A DNA stretch of 64,000 nucleotides from SIG607 sp045533195 (GTDB taxonomy: Bacteria; Bacillota; Clostridia; Oscillospirales; Acutalibacteraceae), in contig JAZSHI010000007.1 of NCBI GenBank assembly GCA_045533195.1, forward strand, positions 70,677-134,676, written 5' to 3'. The notes under the pieces are model-generated. The model was not told where the DNA came from, did not search any database, and saw nothing but the letters and a program-made list of their open reading frames with translations. Made by a program: the position numbers and the translations under genes. Positions 7,984 through 16,385 of this stretch are shown here, one piece after another. The first letter of the stretch is position 1; every line of letters begins with the position of its first letter.

Positions 7984-7992
7984 GATAAAATT

Positions 7993-8910
7993 TCACTTTT
8001 TAAGGGTAAATAAAATATCCCCTATTCGCTCTTTAATTTTATAGCTTTTCATATACTGCACATCAGAAAAAAACAAGCCCAAAGCAGAGAAAAACTTTTT
8101 GTTATTTAAAATTTCTTCACGTTTTTTCTGCATTTTGTAAAAGGCTTCAAAACCGCCGTAGGAAAGCAGAGCAGATGCCCCGTCAAGCTTTTCCTTAGCT
8201 ATACCGAGTCTGTCCTTAGAAGCGGAATCAAGTCCCAAAGTATTAGAGGAATGTATTCTGTAAAGAATAAGAGGTTCATTTAGAAAATACAATCCCTCTT
8301 CACTTGCACTAAGTAAATTTACTTCCCAATCATGCGCAATAATAGATTTACTATAGCCTACAAATCTTTCCTTAAGCTCTTTTCTTATAACGGTGGCGCA
8401 CCCCGGAGCAATATTACTGTGAAGTACCGTTTTAAAGGGAATTTTAATAAGCTCTCCCCTTTCGGTTCTTTTATTAATAAGTCCGTGATTAGAGGTGTTT
8501 TCCTCGCTTTTTAAATTTAATAATTCATCATTTTCGTCAATATAATCAAAGGAGGAACAAAGGGATAAAATATCTCTCTTTTTTTCCATTACCGCAAGGG
8601 CTTTTTCTATTTTTCCTTTTTGCCATATATCGTCTTGGTCACTTAGAAAAATATACTCACCCTGAGTTTTAGAAAGCGCCTTTAAAAAATTCTTTTTAAA
8701 TCCTAAGTTCTCTTCGTTAACAAAAAGCCGCCAACCGAAAAGAGAATATTTTTCAATATACTCTTTAATAAAATCGGCGGTACCGTCACTGGAAGCATCA
8801 TCACATATTATAACTTCATCGGGCATAATATATTGAAGTCTTATTGAATCAAGCTGTTTTTCAATATATTTCATACCGTTATAGGTAGCCATAGCCACAG
8901 ATACCTTCAT
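7993..8910 (-). CDS. GT2 family glycosyltransferase
   Basis: The 305-residue protein begins with the GT-A fold of family 2: VSVAMATYNGMKYIEKQLDS, then ICDDASSDGT and the DxD-type ENLG...SDQDDIW segment that binds the nucleotide sugar and metal. It resembles rhamnosyl-type transferases that build surface glycans. No membrane segment is evident. It is 80 bases upstream of the trpS promoter and stands apart from the polysaccharide cluster at 19-28 kb. Donor and acceptor are unknown. Confidence 0.88.
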   Translation of the reverse strand: MKVSVAMATYNGMKYIEKQLDSIRLQYIMPDEVIICDDASSDGTADFIKEYIEKYSLFGWRLFVNEENLGFKKNFLKALSKTQGEYIFLSDQDDIWQKGKIEKALAVMEKKRDILSLCSSFDYIDENDELLNLKSEENTSNHGLINKRTERGELIKIPFKTVLHSNIAPGCATVIRKELKERFVGYSKSIIAHDWEVNLLSASEEGLYFLNEPLILYRIHSSNTLGLDSASKDRLGIAKEKLDGASALLSYGGFEAFYKMQKKREEILNNKKFFSALGLFFSDVQYMKSYKIKERIGDILFTLKK

Positions 8911-8965
8911 AGTTCCGCCTCCTTTATCCTTTATATTTTACCATAACTAAATAAAAAAGACAATA

Positions 8966-8995
8966 AAAATAAAAACGGTGAAAATCACCGTTTTT
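8966..8995 (-). terminator. Rho-independent terminator
   Basis: An 11-bp perfect stem (8971-8981 and 8985-8995) with a three-base loop overlaps the mgtC stop codon, with T-rich sequence beyond it on the minus strand. Confidence 0.85.
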
Positions 8996-9641
8996 ACAAC
9001 TTTTCTATTTTTTTGATATTAAAATCTGTAATAAGGGAGGAAATTACAAGCTCCGCAGTATTTTCACTTGCCTCAACCACGTTCATTATAACGCTTCCGT
9101 CTTCTTCCTTGCTCATAGAAACAACCTTAAAGGAACTGTCAGTAATATATCTGTAAACTGCGCTTACATCCCCGTCTTTTGCCATAAATATCTTTATTCT
9201 GCAAACCCTTTTATTAGCTCTTTTTTGGAGATAATTAGTAACAGGATGAAGCACAAGCATAGCGGAAATCATTAAAGCAACCATAATAAGTCCCGTAAAG
9301 TAATATCCTGCACCTACTATAAGACCTAAACAGGCAGTAGCCCAGAGTCCTGCGGCGGTTGTAAGTCCTCTTATACGTTTGCCGTGAACAAGAATACAGC
9401 CTGCGCCCAAAAAACCTATACCGCTTACTACCTGAGCGCCTATCCTCATAACATCGCCGCCGAAATCAATATGCATAGCTTCGCTCATAATCATTACTCC
9501 TGCACTGCCGAGGCAAACTAAGATATGGGTGCGAAGTCCTGCATCGTGGTTTGTGCCAGCTCTCTCCAGTCCTATAATTCCGCCGAACACAAGAGCTAAA
9601 ACAAGTCGTATAATTATTTCTATATAATTTTCAGGAAGCAT
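8994..9641 (-). CDS. MgtC/SapB family membrane protein
   Basis: The 215-residue protein has four to five N-terminal transmembrane segments with family motifs GGIIGLERAG, GLRTHILVCLGSAG and GAQVVSGIGFLGAGCI, then a C-terminal cytoplasmic ACT-like domain (KIFMAKDGDVSAVYRYI). MgtC proteins are linked to magnesium limitation and modulate membrane ATPase activity in pathogens; in gut Firmicutes the role is unclear. It lies 10 bases after glpP and shares its transcript. Confidence 0.9.
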   Translation of the reverse strand: MLPENYIEIIIRLVLALVFGGIIGLERAGTNHDAGLRTHILVCLGSAGVMIMSEAMHIDFGGDVMRIGAQVVSGIGFLGAGCILVHGKRIRGLTTAAGLWATACLGLIVGAGYYFTGLIMVALMISAMLVLHPVTNYLQKRANKRVCRIKIFMAKDGDVSAVYRYITDSSFKVVSMSKEEDGSVIMNVVEASENTAELVISSLITDFNIKKIEKL

Positions 9642-9651
9642 ATTTTATTCC

Positions 9652-10212
9652 TCACAAATACCAAAGTTCTTTTTTACCGGTAGATACGGCGGAAGCGCCG
9701 CTTGAAAGCGCTTCGGTTATTTCAGCCTTGCTTTCAATAAGTCCTCCCGCAATAACGGGAATACCTCGGGAGGCAAAACGGGATATAACCTTTCCTATTA
9801 CACCGGGGATAATTTCAATAAAATCGGGAGAAGAAACCGACAGCATTTCCTCAATACTTTCTATTCCCTGAGTATCAAGGGCGAAAAAGCGCTGTACGGT
9901 AATAAGTCCCATTTCCTTAGCCTGACGAATAAGCTTTCCGCGTGTGCTTATAATTCCGTCAACACCAAGGTTTCTCAAATACTGTATGCCCGTCTTATCA
10001 CTTGCTATTCCTTCTGCAAGGTCAATATGCACAAGAATGTATTTGCCCGTTGCGTGAACCTTCTTTATTACATCTGCAATGGTCAGTAAATCAGCCTTCA
10101 TATGACACAAAATTTCTGCAGGAGAAACCAGTGCTGCTTCCAACTCCTCAGCGTGTACGGTAGCGATAAGAGGGAAGCTATCAAGAAGATTTTTAAACTC
10201 GGTAAGTTCCAT
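9652..10212 (-). CDS. glpP: GlpP-type glycerol-3-phosphate-responsive antiterminator
   Basis: The 186-residue protein matches GlpP of B. subtilis, which with glycerol 3-phosphate prevents termination in glp leader RNAs. It looks like a TIM-barrel derivative, with HIDLAEGIASDKTGIQYL, GLITVQRFFALDTQ, EIIPGVIGKVI and PVIAGGLI near the C-terminus. I place the start at ATG 10212, five bases after GAGGTGG; an in-frame GTG nine bases earlier is inside the Shine-Dalgarno. No glpF, glpK or glpD is in the window. Confidence 0.9.
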   Translation of the reverse strand: MELTEFKNLLDSFPLIATVHAEELEAALVSPAEILCHMKADLLTIADVIKKVHATGKYILVHIDLAEGIASDKTGIQYLRNLGVDGIISTRGKLIRQAKEMGLITVQRFFALDTQGIESIEEMLSVSSPDFIEIIPGVIGKVISRFASRGIPVIAGGLIESKAEITEALSSGASAVSTGKKELWYL

Positions 10213-10235
10213 TTTTACCACCTCAAAAAAATTAA

Positions 10236-10277
10236 AAGAAGACGCAAAAACTACAGGGTAACTGTAGCTTTTGCATC
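10236..10277 (-). terminator. Terminator-like 16-bp hairpin between mscL and glpP
   Basis: Arms 10241-10256 and 10262-10277 pair over 16 bp with two G-U wobbles in the leftward RNA and a five-base loop, followed by a T-rich stretch. It ends mscL transcription. It could alternatively be an antitermination target in the glpP leader, as it sits about 30 bases before the glpP ATG. Confidence 0.7.
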
Positions 10278-10336
10278 ACCAATACTCATTTAGCAAATCT
10301 ATTTTAACACATATTTACTTTTATGTCAATTAGTAA

Positions 10337-10786
10337 TTAGTCTTTCTTTAAGCTGTCGCGAATTTCCCTAAGTAAAGAAATTTCGTCTTCAACCGGCTCA
10401 GCAGGAGCCTCTTCAACAACCTCTTCCTTTTTATGACGAAGCGCTTCTAATTTCTTTTGAGCATTCATCATTATTCTAAGTACAACAAAAATGCAAAAGG
10501 CAATGATTATAAAATCTACAATTGCCTGAAGGAATATACCATATTCAACGGCAACTCCGGGGTCAATTACCTCCCCTGCTTCGTCAAGAATTTCGGGTTT
10601 TAATACCCATTTTAGAGCTTCAAGACTGTTCTGTCCTGTAAGAAGAACAATAAATGGAGTAATTATGTTGTTAACAAGAGCATTGATAATTTCCTTGAAA
10701 GCAGCACCGATAACAACACCGACTGCCATATCGAGCACGTTGCCCTTCATAGCAAATTCTTTAAAATCGTGGAAAAACTTTTTCAT
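10337..10786 (-). CDS. mscL: Large-conductance mechanosensitive channel
   Basis: The 149-residue protein shows the MscL signature: cytoplasmic N-terminal helix (FHDFKEFAMKGNVLDMAVGV), TM1 with VGVVIGAAFKEIINALV, an extracellular loop (PEILDEAGEVIDPG), TM2 (IVDFIIIAFCIFVVLRIM) and a charged C-terminal helix. It opens as a pentamer during hypo-osmotic shock. AAGGAG precedes the ATG. It is transcribed alone or with read-through into glpP. Confidence 0.97.
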   Translation of the reverse strand: MKKFFHDFKEFAMKGNVLDMAVGVVIGAAFKEIINALVNNIITPFIVLLTGQNSLEALKWVLKPEILDEAGEVIDPGVAVEYGIFLQAIVDFIIIAFCIFVVLRIMMNAQKKLEALRHKKEEVVEEAPAEPVEDEISLLREIRDSLKKD

Positions 10787-11130
10787 CCCTTTTTCTCCTT
10801 TATTTTAACTTTTGTTTCCAATATTGTAACATAATACAATAAAAAAATCAACATTATCTTTGCTTTTTTAATACGGTGTGTATTATCCTGAAAAAGTTTA
10901 TTTTATACGTCACCAAAGGAAGAGTTTTCCGTCTTATACAACTAATTTCGCCTTATCCATTCGAAGTACGGCGAAGCTTTTCCAGATGATTTTCGAAATC
11001 ATCAACAATGTTAATTTTATCATGATTTATTATTTATAGCAATTGCAAAACAATTGAAAATATATTGCAAAAATTAACATAATTTTGTATAATGATATCG
11101 GTAATTAAGATGAAAGTCAAAATCATTTAA
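10787..11130. other. AT-rich gap with a promoter for the decayed AraC gene
   Basis: No intact gene is seen. TTGCAA (11065-11070), 17 bases and TATAAT (11088-11093) form a rightward promoter that leads into the AraC remnant. A hairpin with 8-bp arms lies at 10985-11003. On the minus strand a 22-codon frame around 10942-11010 (starting MISKIIWKSF) has no Shine-Dalgarno and is not called. Confidence 0.5.
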
Positions 11131-11336
11131 ACAGACTTTTTTAAAGAATCTACAGGAACTACTCTTTGGGATTACGTAACATTAAAACGTTTAGTCCTTG
11201 CTAAAGAAAATTGGCTATTGGCGAAAAATCTACTAAAGTTTACCGTGATTCAGACTTTAACGATTATGCGACCTTTTTCAGAGCATATAAAAAGCATTTC
11301 GGCAATTCTCCCAAATCAGCAAAAGCAAAAATTTAA
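11131..11336 (+). pseudogene. AraC-family regulator remnant
   Basis: Two frames together encode the C-terminal DNA-binding end of an AraC/XylS regulator. First GTTLWDYVTLKRLVLAKE (helix of the first HTH), then after a frameshift near 11205 VYRDSDFNDYATFFRAYKKH and FGNSPKSAKAKI before TAA at 11334-11336. In intact members these segments are continuous (about 65 residues apart from the sensor domain). The N-terminus is gone, although a consensus promoter survives upstream. This is clear decay by deletion plus a frameshift. Confidence 0.75.
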
Positions 11337-11381
11337 TAATTTAACCTTAATTTTTGGAATAATATATACGGAGGTATTTTT

Positions 11382-11960
11382 ATGAGAATATGTGTTTACG
11401 GAGCTGCGTCTCCTACTATAGATGAAAAATATAAAGAAATAACCTACGAACTTGGAAAGGCTTTGGCAAAACGAGGACACAATCTTGTTTTCGGCGGCGG
11501 CGGCAACGGACTTATGGGTGCCGTCGCAAAAGGCGTAAAGGCTGAAAAAGGGCACATTATAGGTGTAATCCCAAAATTCTTTGATAACGAAGATATTGAA
11601 GCAATTTGCGATTTTTGTGATGAGCTTATTACCCCTGATACAATGAGGGAGAGAAAACAAATTATGGAGGACACCGCCGACGCATTTATAGTTGTCCCGG
11701 GCGGTATTGGAACCTATGAGGAATTTTTCGAAATTCTCACCTTAAAACAGCTTTGCCGTCATACAAAGCCTATTGCGGTATATAATATAGACGGCTACTA
11801 CGACAGCCTTTTTACCGTTATGAATGAAGCCATTAATAAAAATTTCATAAAGAAAAACTGCCTTAACCTGTTTAAACTTACAGATAACACCGAAGAGCTT
11901 TTCACATATATCGAAAATGATAAACTGCAATATACGGTGAAAGACTTAAAAGAAGGTTAA
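11382..11960 (+). CDS. LOG family protein (TIGR00730-type Rossmann fold)
   Basis: The 192-residue protein belongs to the lysine-decarboxylase-like LOG family, cytokinin riboside 5'-monophosphate phosphoribohydrolases that split nucleoside monophosphates to base and ribose 5-phosphate. Visible are the N-terminal glycine-rich strand-loop (LVFGGGGNGLMGAVAKG), MRERKQIM, and the family hallmark PGGIGTYEEFFE. A strong GGAGG precedes the ATG. The physiological substrate in anaerobes is unknown. It is monocistronic and converges on a GNAT gene through a shared terminator. Confidence 0.92.
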   Translation: MRICVYGAASPTIDEKYKEITYELGKALAKRGHNLVFGGGGNGLMGAVAKGVKAEKGHIIGVIPKFFDNEDIEAICDFCDELITPDTMRERKQIMEDTADAFIVVPGGIGTYEEFFEILTLKQLCRHTKPIAVYNIDGYYDSLFTVMNEAINKNFIKKNCLNLFKLTDNTEELFTYIENDKLQYTVKDLKEG

Positions 11961-12020
11961 AAAAATCAAGCAAGACCTCTCCAATACAAAAAACACATAA
12001 ATAAAATCAAATAATTACTA

Positions 12021-12056
12021 AAAATGCGCATCACTTTATGCTGATGCGCATTTTTT
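12021..12056. terminator. Bidirectional terminator
   Basis: A 13-bp perfect stem (12021-12033 and 12042-12054) flanked by A and T runs lies between the convergent LOG and GNAT genes and can serve both. Confidence 0.85.
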
Positions 12057-12057
12057 G

Positions 12058-12522
12058 TCACAGTATAAGCTCCATACATATTTTTTGCTCATTCATTCCA
12101 CAGGCTTTATAAAAGCCCACTGCAGACGGATTACAGCTCCACACGTTAAGGGTTAAATTATAGCATCCCTTTTCTTTCGCAAGTTTAACGGCAGCCTCAT
12201 ACAACTCTTTACCTATATGCTTTCCCCGCATTTTTTCATCGACGCATAGGTCGTCAATATACAATGTTTTTACATCCGTAAGCACATTACTGTTTTCCTG
12301 CCTTTTAAAAACGCAAAAGCAGTATCCCATAACTTCATCCTCTTGGTTAACCGAAACAAGTATAGGACGTTCTTCATCATTTAACATTTCTTTTAACTGG
12401 GCATCATTATACTTTCTGCCTATTTTAAAAATGTCAGGTCTGCCACTGTGATGCACTAAATCAACTTGTGAAAGTAAATCTCCGATTTTTGTTATGTCTT
12501 TTTCTTTTGCTTTTCTTATCAT
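12058..12522 (-). CDS. GNAT family N-acetyltransferase
   Basis: The 154-residue protein has the GNAT fold: MIRKAKEKDITKIGDLLS, beta-strand LYIDDLCVDEKMRGKHIGKEL with the acetyl-CoA pyrophosphate loop (R-G-K-x-I-G-K), and the C-terminal LNVWSCNPSAVGFYKACGM. Start 12522 has GAGGTG upstream; the longer frame would begin inside tyrA. It follows tyrA by 10 bases. The acceptor substrate is unknown. Confidence 0.88.
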   Translation of the reverse strand: MIRKAKEKDITKIGDLLSQVDLVHHSGRPDIFKIGRKYNDAQLKEMLNDEERPILVSVNQEDEVMGYCFCVFKRQENSNVLTDVKTLYIDDLCVDEKMRGKHIGKELYEAAVKLAKEKGCYNLTLNVWSCNPSAVGFYKACGMNEQKICMELIL

Positions 12523-12532
12523 TTCGCACCTC

Positions 12533-13390
12533 TTATTTTTTATCGAACAATGCACGTCTTTCTGTAGAATGACGCATAATATTTCTCATTCCTTCTATAT
12601 CCTCTGTTTCCAGCATAGACTTCAATTCGCTGAATTTATTTATAAATAAATCCATTTGTTCTAAAAGCGCAGTTTTATTTTCTACAAACAGTTCACTCCA
12701 CATAAGGTCATTAATACGGGCTATACGGGTAAGATCCCTGAAAGAGTCTCCTGTAAATTTTTCCATATTTTCTTTATCGTTACAGGTCATCAACGTAATG
12801 GCAATACAATGTGTAAGCTGTGAAAGAAAACCTATCATCTCATCGTGTTCTTTCGGTGAAAGAGCAGTAACGTTTGAAAAGCCTAAAAGCCTTCCAAGTT
12901 CCATACAAGTATTTATGGCTTCTTGTGTGTTTTTTTCGGTAGGAGTTACAATGTAGTTGGCTCCGACAAACATTGTGTCGGTGCTGTTTTCCACACCGGA
13001 GACCTCACGTCCTGCCATAGGGTGAGCCGCAATAAACTCACAGTCGGAACGAAGATTTTTTTGAATTTTATAGACAATACTTCCTTTAACACCCGTTACG
13101 TCGGTAATTATTGCCCCGCTTTTTAAAAGACTCTGATTATTTTCTATCCATTCCACGAATACATGGGGATATAGCGCAAATATCACCAAATCTGCTTCGC
13201 CTATAATTTTTTCATCAAGCTGTACGGAACCCTCATCAATTATATTTTGTTCCACAGCATAGTCAATAGAACTTTGCTCTTTAGTTATTGCACTTATGTG
13301 AAAGCCGAACCTTTTGAGTGCTCTTGCATAGCTTCCGCCTAAAAGTCCCAGACCGACTATCAATATCTTTTTGCTTACGTCAACTATCAT
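12533..13390 (-). CDS. tyrA: Prephenate dehydrogenase
   Basis: The 285-residue enzyme oxidatively decarboxylates prephenate to 4-hydroxyphenylpyruvate with NAD(P), in tyrosine synthesis. The N-terminal Rossmann motif is VGLGLLGGSYARAL; ITDVTGVKGSI, HPMAGREVSGVENS (active-site His) and LSQLTHCIAI follow. The ATG at 13390 is preceded by GGCGGT; the frame could begin at a TTG 15 bases earlier. No other shikimate-branch gene is adjacent. It is cotranscribed with the GNAT gene. Confidence 0.93.
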   Translation of the reverse strand: MIVDVSKKILIVGLGLLGGSYARALKRFGFHISAITKEQSSIDYAVEQNIIDEGSVQLDEKIIGEADLVIFALYPHVFVEWIENNQSLLKSGAIITDVTGVKGSIVYKIQKNLRSDCEFIAAHPMAGREVSGVENSTDTMFVGANYIVTPTEKNTQEAINTCMELGRLLGFSNVTALSPKEHDEMIGFLSQLTHCIAITLMTCNDKENMEKFTGDSFRDLTRIARINDLMWSELFVENKTALLEQMDLFINKFSELKSMLETEDIEGMRNIMRHSTERRALFDKK

Positions 13391-13469
13391 ATAAAATACC
13401 GCCAATAAAATTCATTTTTATTACTATATCACTTTAAAGCGCTAAAGTCAATAGTGATTTTAGAACATC

Positions 13470-13498
13470 TTGACAAACGGTATTTTCAGATTTATTAT
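13470..13498 (+). promoter_or_regulatory. MATE transporter promoter
   Basis: TTGACA (13470-13475), 17 bases, TATTAT (13493-13498), about 50 bases before the MATE ATG. Confidence 0.75.
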
Positions 13499-13547
13499 AT
13501 TTCCATAGATAATATTTTAAAATCTTAGCTTTTCATTAGGAGAAAAA

Positions 13548-14927
13548 ATGCGAAATTTACTGGAAAAAGATAAATCCTTTTACAAAAAGGTTGCCAAAAT
13601 AGCTATCCCTATAGCTCTTCAAGGACTAATTACCACAGGCGTTAATATGATGGATACAATTATGGTGGGCGCTGTGGGTGAAACCGAGCTTTCGGCTGTT
13701 TCTCTTGCTAACCAATTCATAACCATTTTTCATATTTTCTGTATGGGAATAGGTATGGGCGCATCTGTGCTTGTTGCAAGATATTACGGTATGAACGATA
13801 AAAATTCCCTTAAGAAGACCGTTTCAATAATGCTGAAGCTCTGTCTTATTATGGCGCTTATTTTCTGTGTTTTCACCGCTTTTTCACCGCGAGCTATAAT
13901 GAAAATATATACGGTTGAGGAAAATATAATCTCCCTTGGTATTGATTATCTTAGATACTCGATATTTACATATTTTCTTTTAGGTCTTTCTCTCACTTGC
14001 ACGATAGTGCTCAGAAACGTAGGACAGGTTAAAATTCCTCTTTATACGTCAATTGCCTCTTTCTTTATAAATGTCGGCGCTAATTATGTGTTTATTTTCG
14101 GTTTTAAACCGCTTCATATAAATAAAATGGGCGTTGCCGGTGCCGCAATAGGCACTTTGGTTGCAAGAATTTTCGAATTTGCAATAATTTGCGGTTATCT
14201 TTTCTTTAAGGATAAAGAAATAGGATTTAGAATAAAGCACCTTTTTAAGCCTGTAGGTGCGCTGTGGAGAGAGTATATCCGTATAAGTATTCCCGTGCTC
14301 ATAAGTGATGCTATACTGGCTTTTGGCAATAACTCTGTAGCAATGGTTATCGGAAGACTTGGTGAAAGCTTCGTTGCAGCAAATGCCGTAACCGCCGTAG
14401 CACAGCAGCTAAGCTCGGTTATGATTCAGGGCTTTTCTCAGGCAGGCGCAATTATTACGGGTTATACTCTGGGAGAGGGCGATAGAGATAAAGCTAACCG
14501 CCAAGGCTACTCCTTTCTGCTTATCGGCGGAATTTTCGGCATAGTTGCCGCACTTATAATAACAGTTATCTCCGCACCGCTTATTTCTGCCTATAACCTT
14601 TCAGAAGAAACAAAACTTCTTGCAAGAGAATTAATGCTTTCTATTAGTATTATAATAGTTTTTCAGGCAACCAATAGTATTATGACAAAGGGTGTGCTTC
14701 GCGGTGGCGGTGACACAAAAGTGCTTATGCTTGCCGATAACATATTCCTTTGGATAGCTTCAATTCCGTTAGGGATACTGGCAGGTCTCGTTTTGCATCT
14801 TCCTGCCTTTTGGATATATTTTGCCCTTAAAATCGATCAGGTTTTAAAAGCCTTCTGGTGCGTAATCAGACTAAGAAGCGGCAAATGGATAAAGAAAATC
14901 AAAAGCGAAGCTGAACTGACAAAGTAA
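13548..14927 (+). CDS. MATE family multidrug exporter
   Basis: The 459-residue protein has twelve predicted membrane segments in two homologous halves, with family motifs near the start (IAIPIALQGLITTGVNMMDT, and MVGAVGETELSAVSLANQ) and the repeat-related SQAGAIITGYTLGEGD in the second half. MATE proteins export cationic compounds with sodium or proton antiport. The substrate is not predictable. The gene is monocistronic, with its own promoter and terminator. Confidence 0.93.
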   Translation: MRNLLEKDKSFYKKVAKIAIPIALQGLITTGVNMMDTIMVGAVGETELSAVSLANQFITIFHIFCMGIGMGASVLVARYYGMNDKNSLKKTVSIMLKLCLIMALIFCVFTAFSPRAIMKIYTVEENIISLGIDYLRYSIFTYFLLGLSLTCTIVLRNVGQVKIPLYTSIASFFINVGANYVFIFGFKPLHINKMGVAGAAIGTLVARIFEFAIICGYLFFKDKEIGFRIKHLFKPVGALWREYIRISIPVLISDAILAFGNNSVAMVIGRLGESFVAANAVTAVAQQLSSVMIQGFSQAGAIITGYTLGEGDRDKANRQGYSFLLIGGIFGIVAALIITVISAPLISAYNLSEETKLLARELMLSISIIIVFQATNSIMTKGVLRGGGDTKVLMLADNIFLWIASIPLGILAGLVLHLPAFWIYFALKIDQVLKAFWCVIRLRSGKWIKKIKSEAELTK

Positions 14928-14933
14928 TGACGT

Positions 14934-14966
14934 AAAGGGAACGAAAAATAAACGTTCCCTTTAAAA
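14934..14966 (+). terminator. Rho-independent terminator
   Basis: A 10-bp perfect stem (14934-14943 and 14953-14962), nine-base loop, ending the MATE gene. Confidence 0.85.
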
Positions 14967-14979
14967 ATTAATCATCCTA

Positions 14980-15008
14980 TTGACAAAAACAAAAAACTTT
15001 AGTATAAT
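14980..15008 (+). promoter_or_regulatory. tRNA-Pro promoter
   Basis: A perfect consensus: TTGACA (14980-14985), 17 bases, TATAAT (15003-15008), 44 bases before the tRNA. Such strength is usual for stable RNA genes. Confidence 0.85.
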
Positions 15009-15052
15009 AAACCTCGCTGTGAAAATTCCCGCATAGCCAATCAAATATATTT

Positions 15053-15128
15053 CCGGGTGTAGCGCAGTTGGTAGCGCGCCTGCTTTGGGAGCAGGATGCC
15101 GCAGGTTCGAATCCTGTCACTCGGACCA
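15053..15128 (+). tRNA. tRNA-Pro (TGG)
   Basis: A 76-base cloverleaf. The acceptor arms 15053-15059 and 15118-15124 pair over 7 bp with one G-U, followed by discriminator A and an encoded CCA. The anticodon stem is CCTGC/GCAGG and the loop TTTGGGA puts TGG at the anticodon. The T arm has GCAGG-TTCGAAT-CCTGT. It reads CCN proline codons. Confidence 0.97.
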
Positions 15129-15132
15129 AAAC

Positions 15133-15186
15133 TGCGGATTCGTCCGCATACGAAAGCCGCAAAGTAGGGATACTTTGCGGCTTTTT
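15133..15186 (+). terminator. Hairpin with UUCG tetraloop and terminator after tRNA-Pro
   Basis: A 6-bp stem closed by a TTCG loop (15133-15148) is followed by an 11-bp perfect stem (15156-15166 and 15171-15181) and a T run. Together they end the tRNA transcript. Confidence 0.85.
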
Positions 15187-15211
15187 AAATAACAGAAGGA
15201 GCATTCTGATT

Positions 15212-15865
15212 ATGAAAGTAATTGTTTTTAAAATTCATATGTGCGGTATGTCCGATAGAACTATATCACGCAAAATAATGATTGATAAACCTTTTAAAAC
15301 CATCACAAAATTTCTAAATGTATCTTATTGTTCAAAAAACAACATATCTACCATAGGTAACTTAATATCCCATATAAAAGAATCGGACAATGGTCTATTT
15401 GATTTATTGGGTGAATTTGGCATTGAGAATTTCAATGTTGAAAACATATACATTAAACATAAAGGTTACCTTATCGGATTACAAGAAGACAAATCTCTTT
15501 CCGATATTTTTACATATTTCAAAAAAAATATACTGGAATTTGATTACATATATGTTGCTGGCGGAGCCTCGAAAGAATATTATGGCTACAAATTTATCGT
15601 ACACCCTAAGGAAGATATTCATAAATACACACCACATGTTCATGTTAAAAAAGATAATATTGCTCCGCGATATTACATAAAAACGTTTGAACGTTTTGAA
15701 GACGATAAATATCTTAGAGAACATGATCGTGATGAAAAGAAAATTATTATTCCGTTTTTAGAGAAAAACAAGAAGTGGCTTTGGAAAGAGTGGGATATGT
15801 ATATGAACGGATACACTCCACCAATCGTAACTGAGTCAGGAAAACAATATTGCAAGGAAACATAA
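15212..15865 (+). CDS. Orphan protein with a DUF4160-like histidine motif
   Basis: The start at 15212 has AGAAGGAG upstream; the longer frame through the tRNA is not real. The 217-residue protein is not recognised. The N-terminus (KVIVFKIHMCGMSDRTISRK) weakly recalls the pRiA4b ORF-3-like fold with its early strand and conserved arginine, and the C-terminal third has KYTPHVHVKK, like the PPHIH motif of DUF4160, then a basic, aromatic end (NKKWLWKEWDMYMNG). It is AT-rich and lies just behind a tRNA gene, a common site for acquired DNA. No phage integrase is nearby. Confidence 0.55.
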   Translation: MKVIVFKIHMCGMSDRTISRKIMIDKPFKTITKFLNVSYCSKNNISTIGNLISHIKESDNGLFDLLGEFGIENFNVENIYIKHKGYLIGLQEDKSLSDIFTYFKKNILEFDYIYVAGGASKEYYGYKFIVHPKEDIHKYTPHVHVKKDNIAPRYYIKTFERFEDDKYLREHDRDEKKIIIPFLEKNKKWLWKEWDMYMNGYTPPIVTESGKQYCKET

Positions 15866-15898
15866 TTTCTTTTCTTTGTTTACTCCCCACCAACCATT

Positions 15899-15927
15899 GA
15901 GGGCGCCTTAGTCGGCGCCCTCTTTTT
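15899..15927 (+). terminator. Rho-independent terminator
   Basis: A 9-bp GC-rich perfect stem (15899-15907 and 15914-15922), six-base loop, then TTTTT. It ends the orphan gene. Confidence 0.9.
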
Positions 15928-15981
15928 GTTTTGCTTTTTCTTGTGCGCTCTCCGCTTTCTTTTCGGTGATCATATCAGCGA

Positions 15982-16385
15982 TTAGATTTGTTCGGCGTGT
16001 TTTTCAAGATCTGCAATAATTTTATTGAATCTTTCTTCGTTTCTTACAAAATCAAATCGCTTATCTTCTAACGCTTTCAATCTGAGATTACAAGCATTAC
16101 CTTTATAATTTTTAGAAGTATTTGCTTTTGTATGCTTCATACGATTTTACCATTGGTGCTGTGTAATTCATATCTTTTAGAGTTGCTTCGATAATTGCAT
16201 ACCGGCAGCTTTCTTCAAGCGCTTTCAAAGTATTCTCTACATCATTCAGCGCTGCATACTCCAAAGCAATGCCACGATAATAGTATGAAATATCAAACGC
16301 GTAAAATCCAACTTTATCATCCGAATACAAGCGTTTAAGTATATCGATTGCAAAGGTATGAGTTTTTTGCTCATCAGGTTTGGTG
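15982..16385 (-). pseudogene. XRE-family regulator C-terminal remnant
   Basis: Reading leftward, an open frame without a start (KPDEQKTHTFAIDILKRLYS, then DDKVGFYAFDISYYYRGIAL) continues through a TPR-like region to about 16112. After a frameshift it resumes as NYKGNACNLRLKALEDKRFD and ends with NEERFNKIIADLEKHAEQI and TAA at 15982-15984. This matches the C-terminal sensor half of XRE regulators of Clostridia; the helix-turn-helix is missing. It abuts the TipAS gene, whose stop codon lies directly upstream. A deletion seems to have joined the two. Confidence 0.65.

Noticed and set aside
10860..11010. 22-codon minus-strand frame beginning MISKIIWKSF as a small gene
   Set aside because: No Shine-Dalgarno or promoter is visible and a hairpin overlaps its start, so it cannot be supported.
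15068..15211. Upstream extension of the orphan gene through tRNA-Pro
   Set aside because: The tRNA cloverleaf and terminator explain this DNA; the ATG at 15212 has a proper Shine-Dalgarno.
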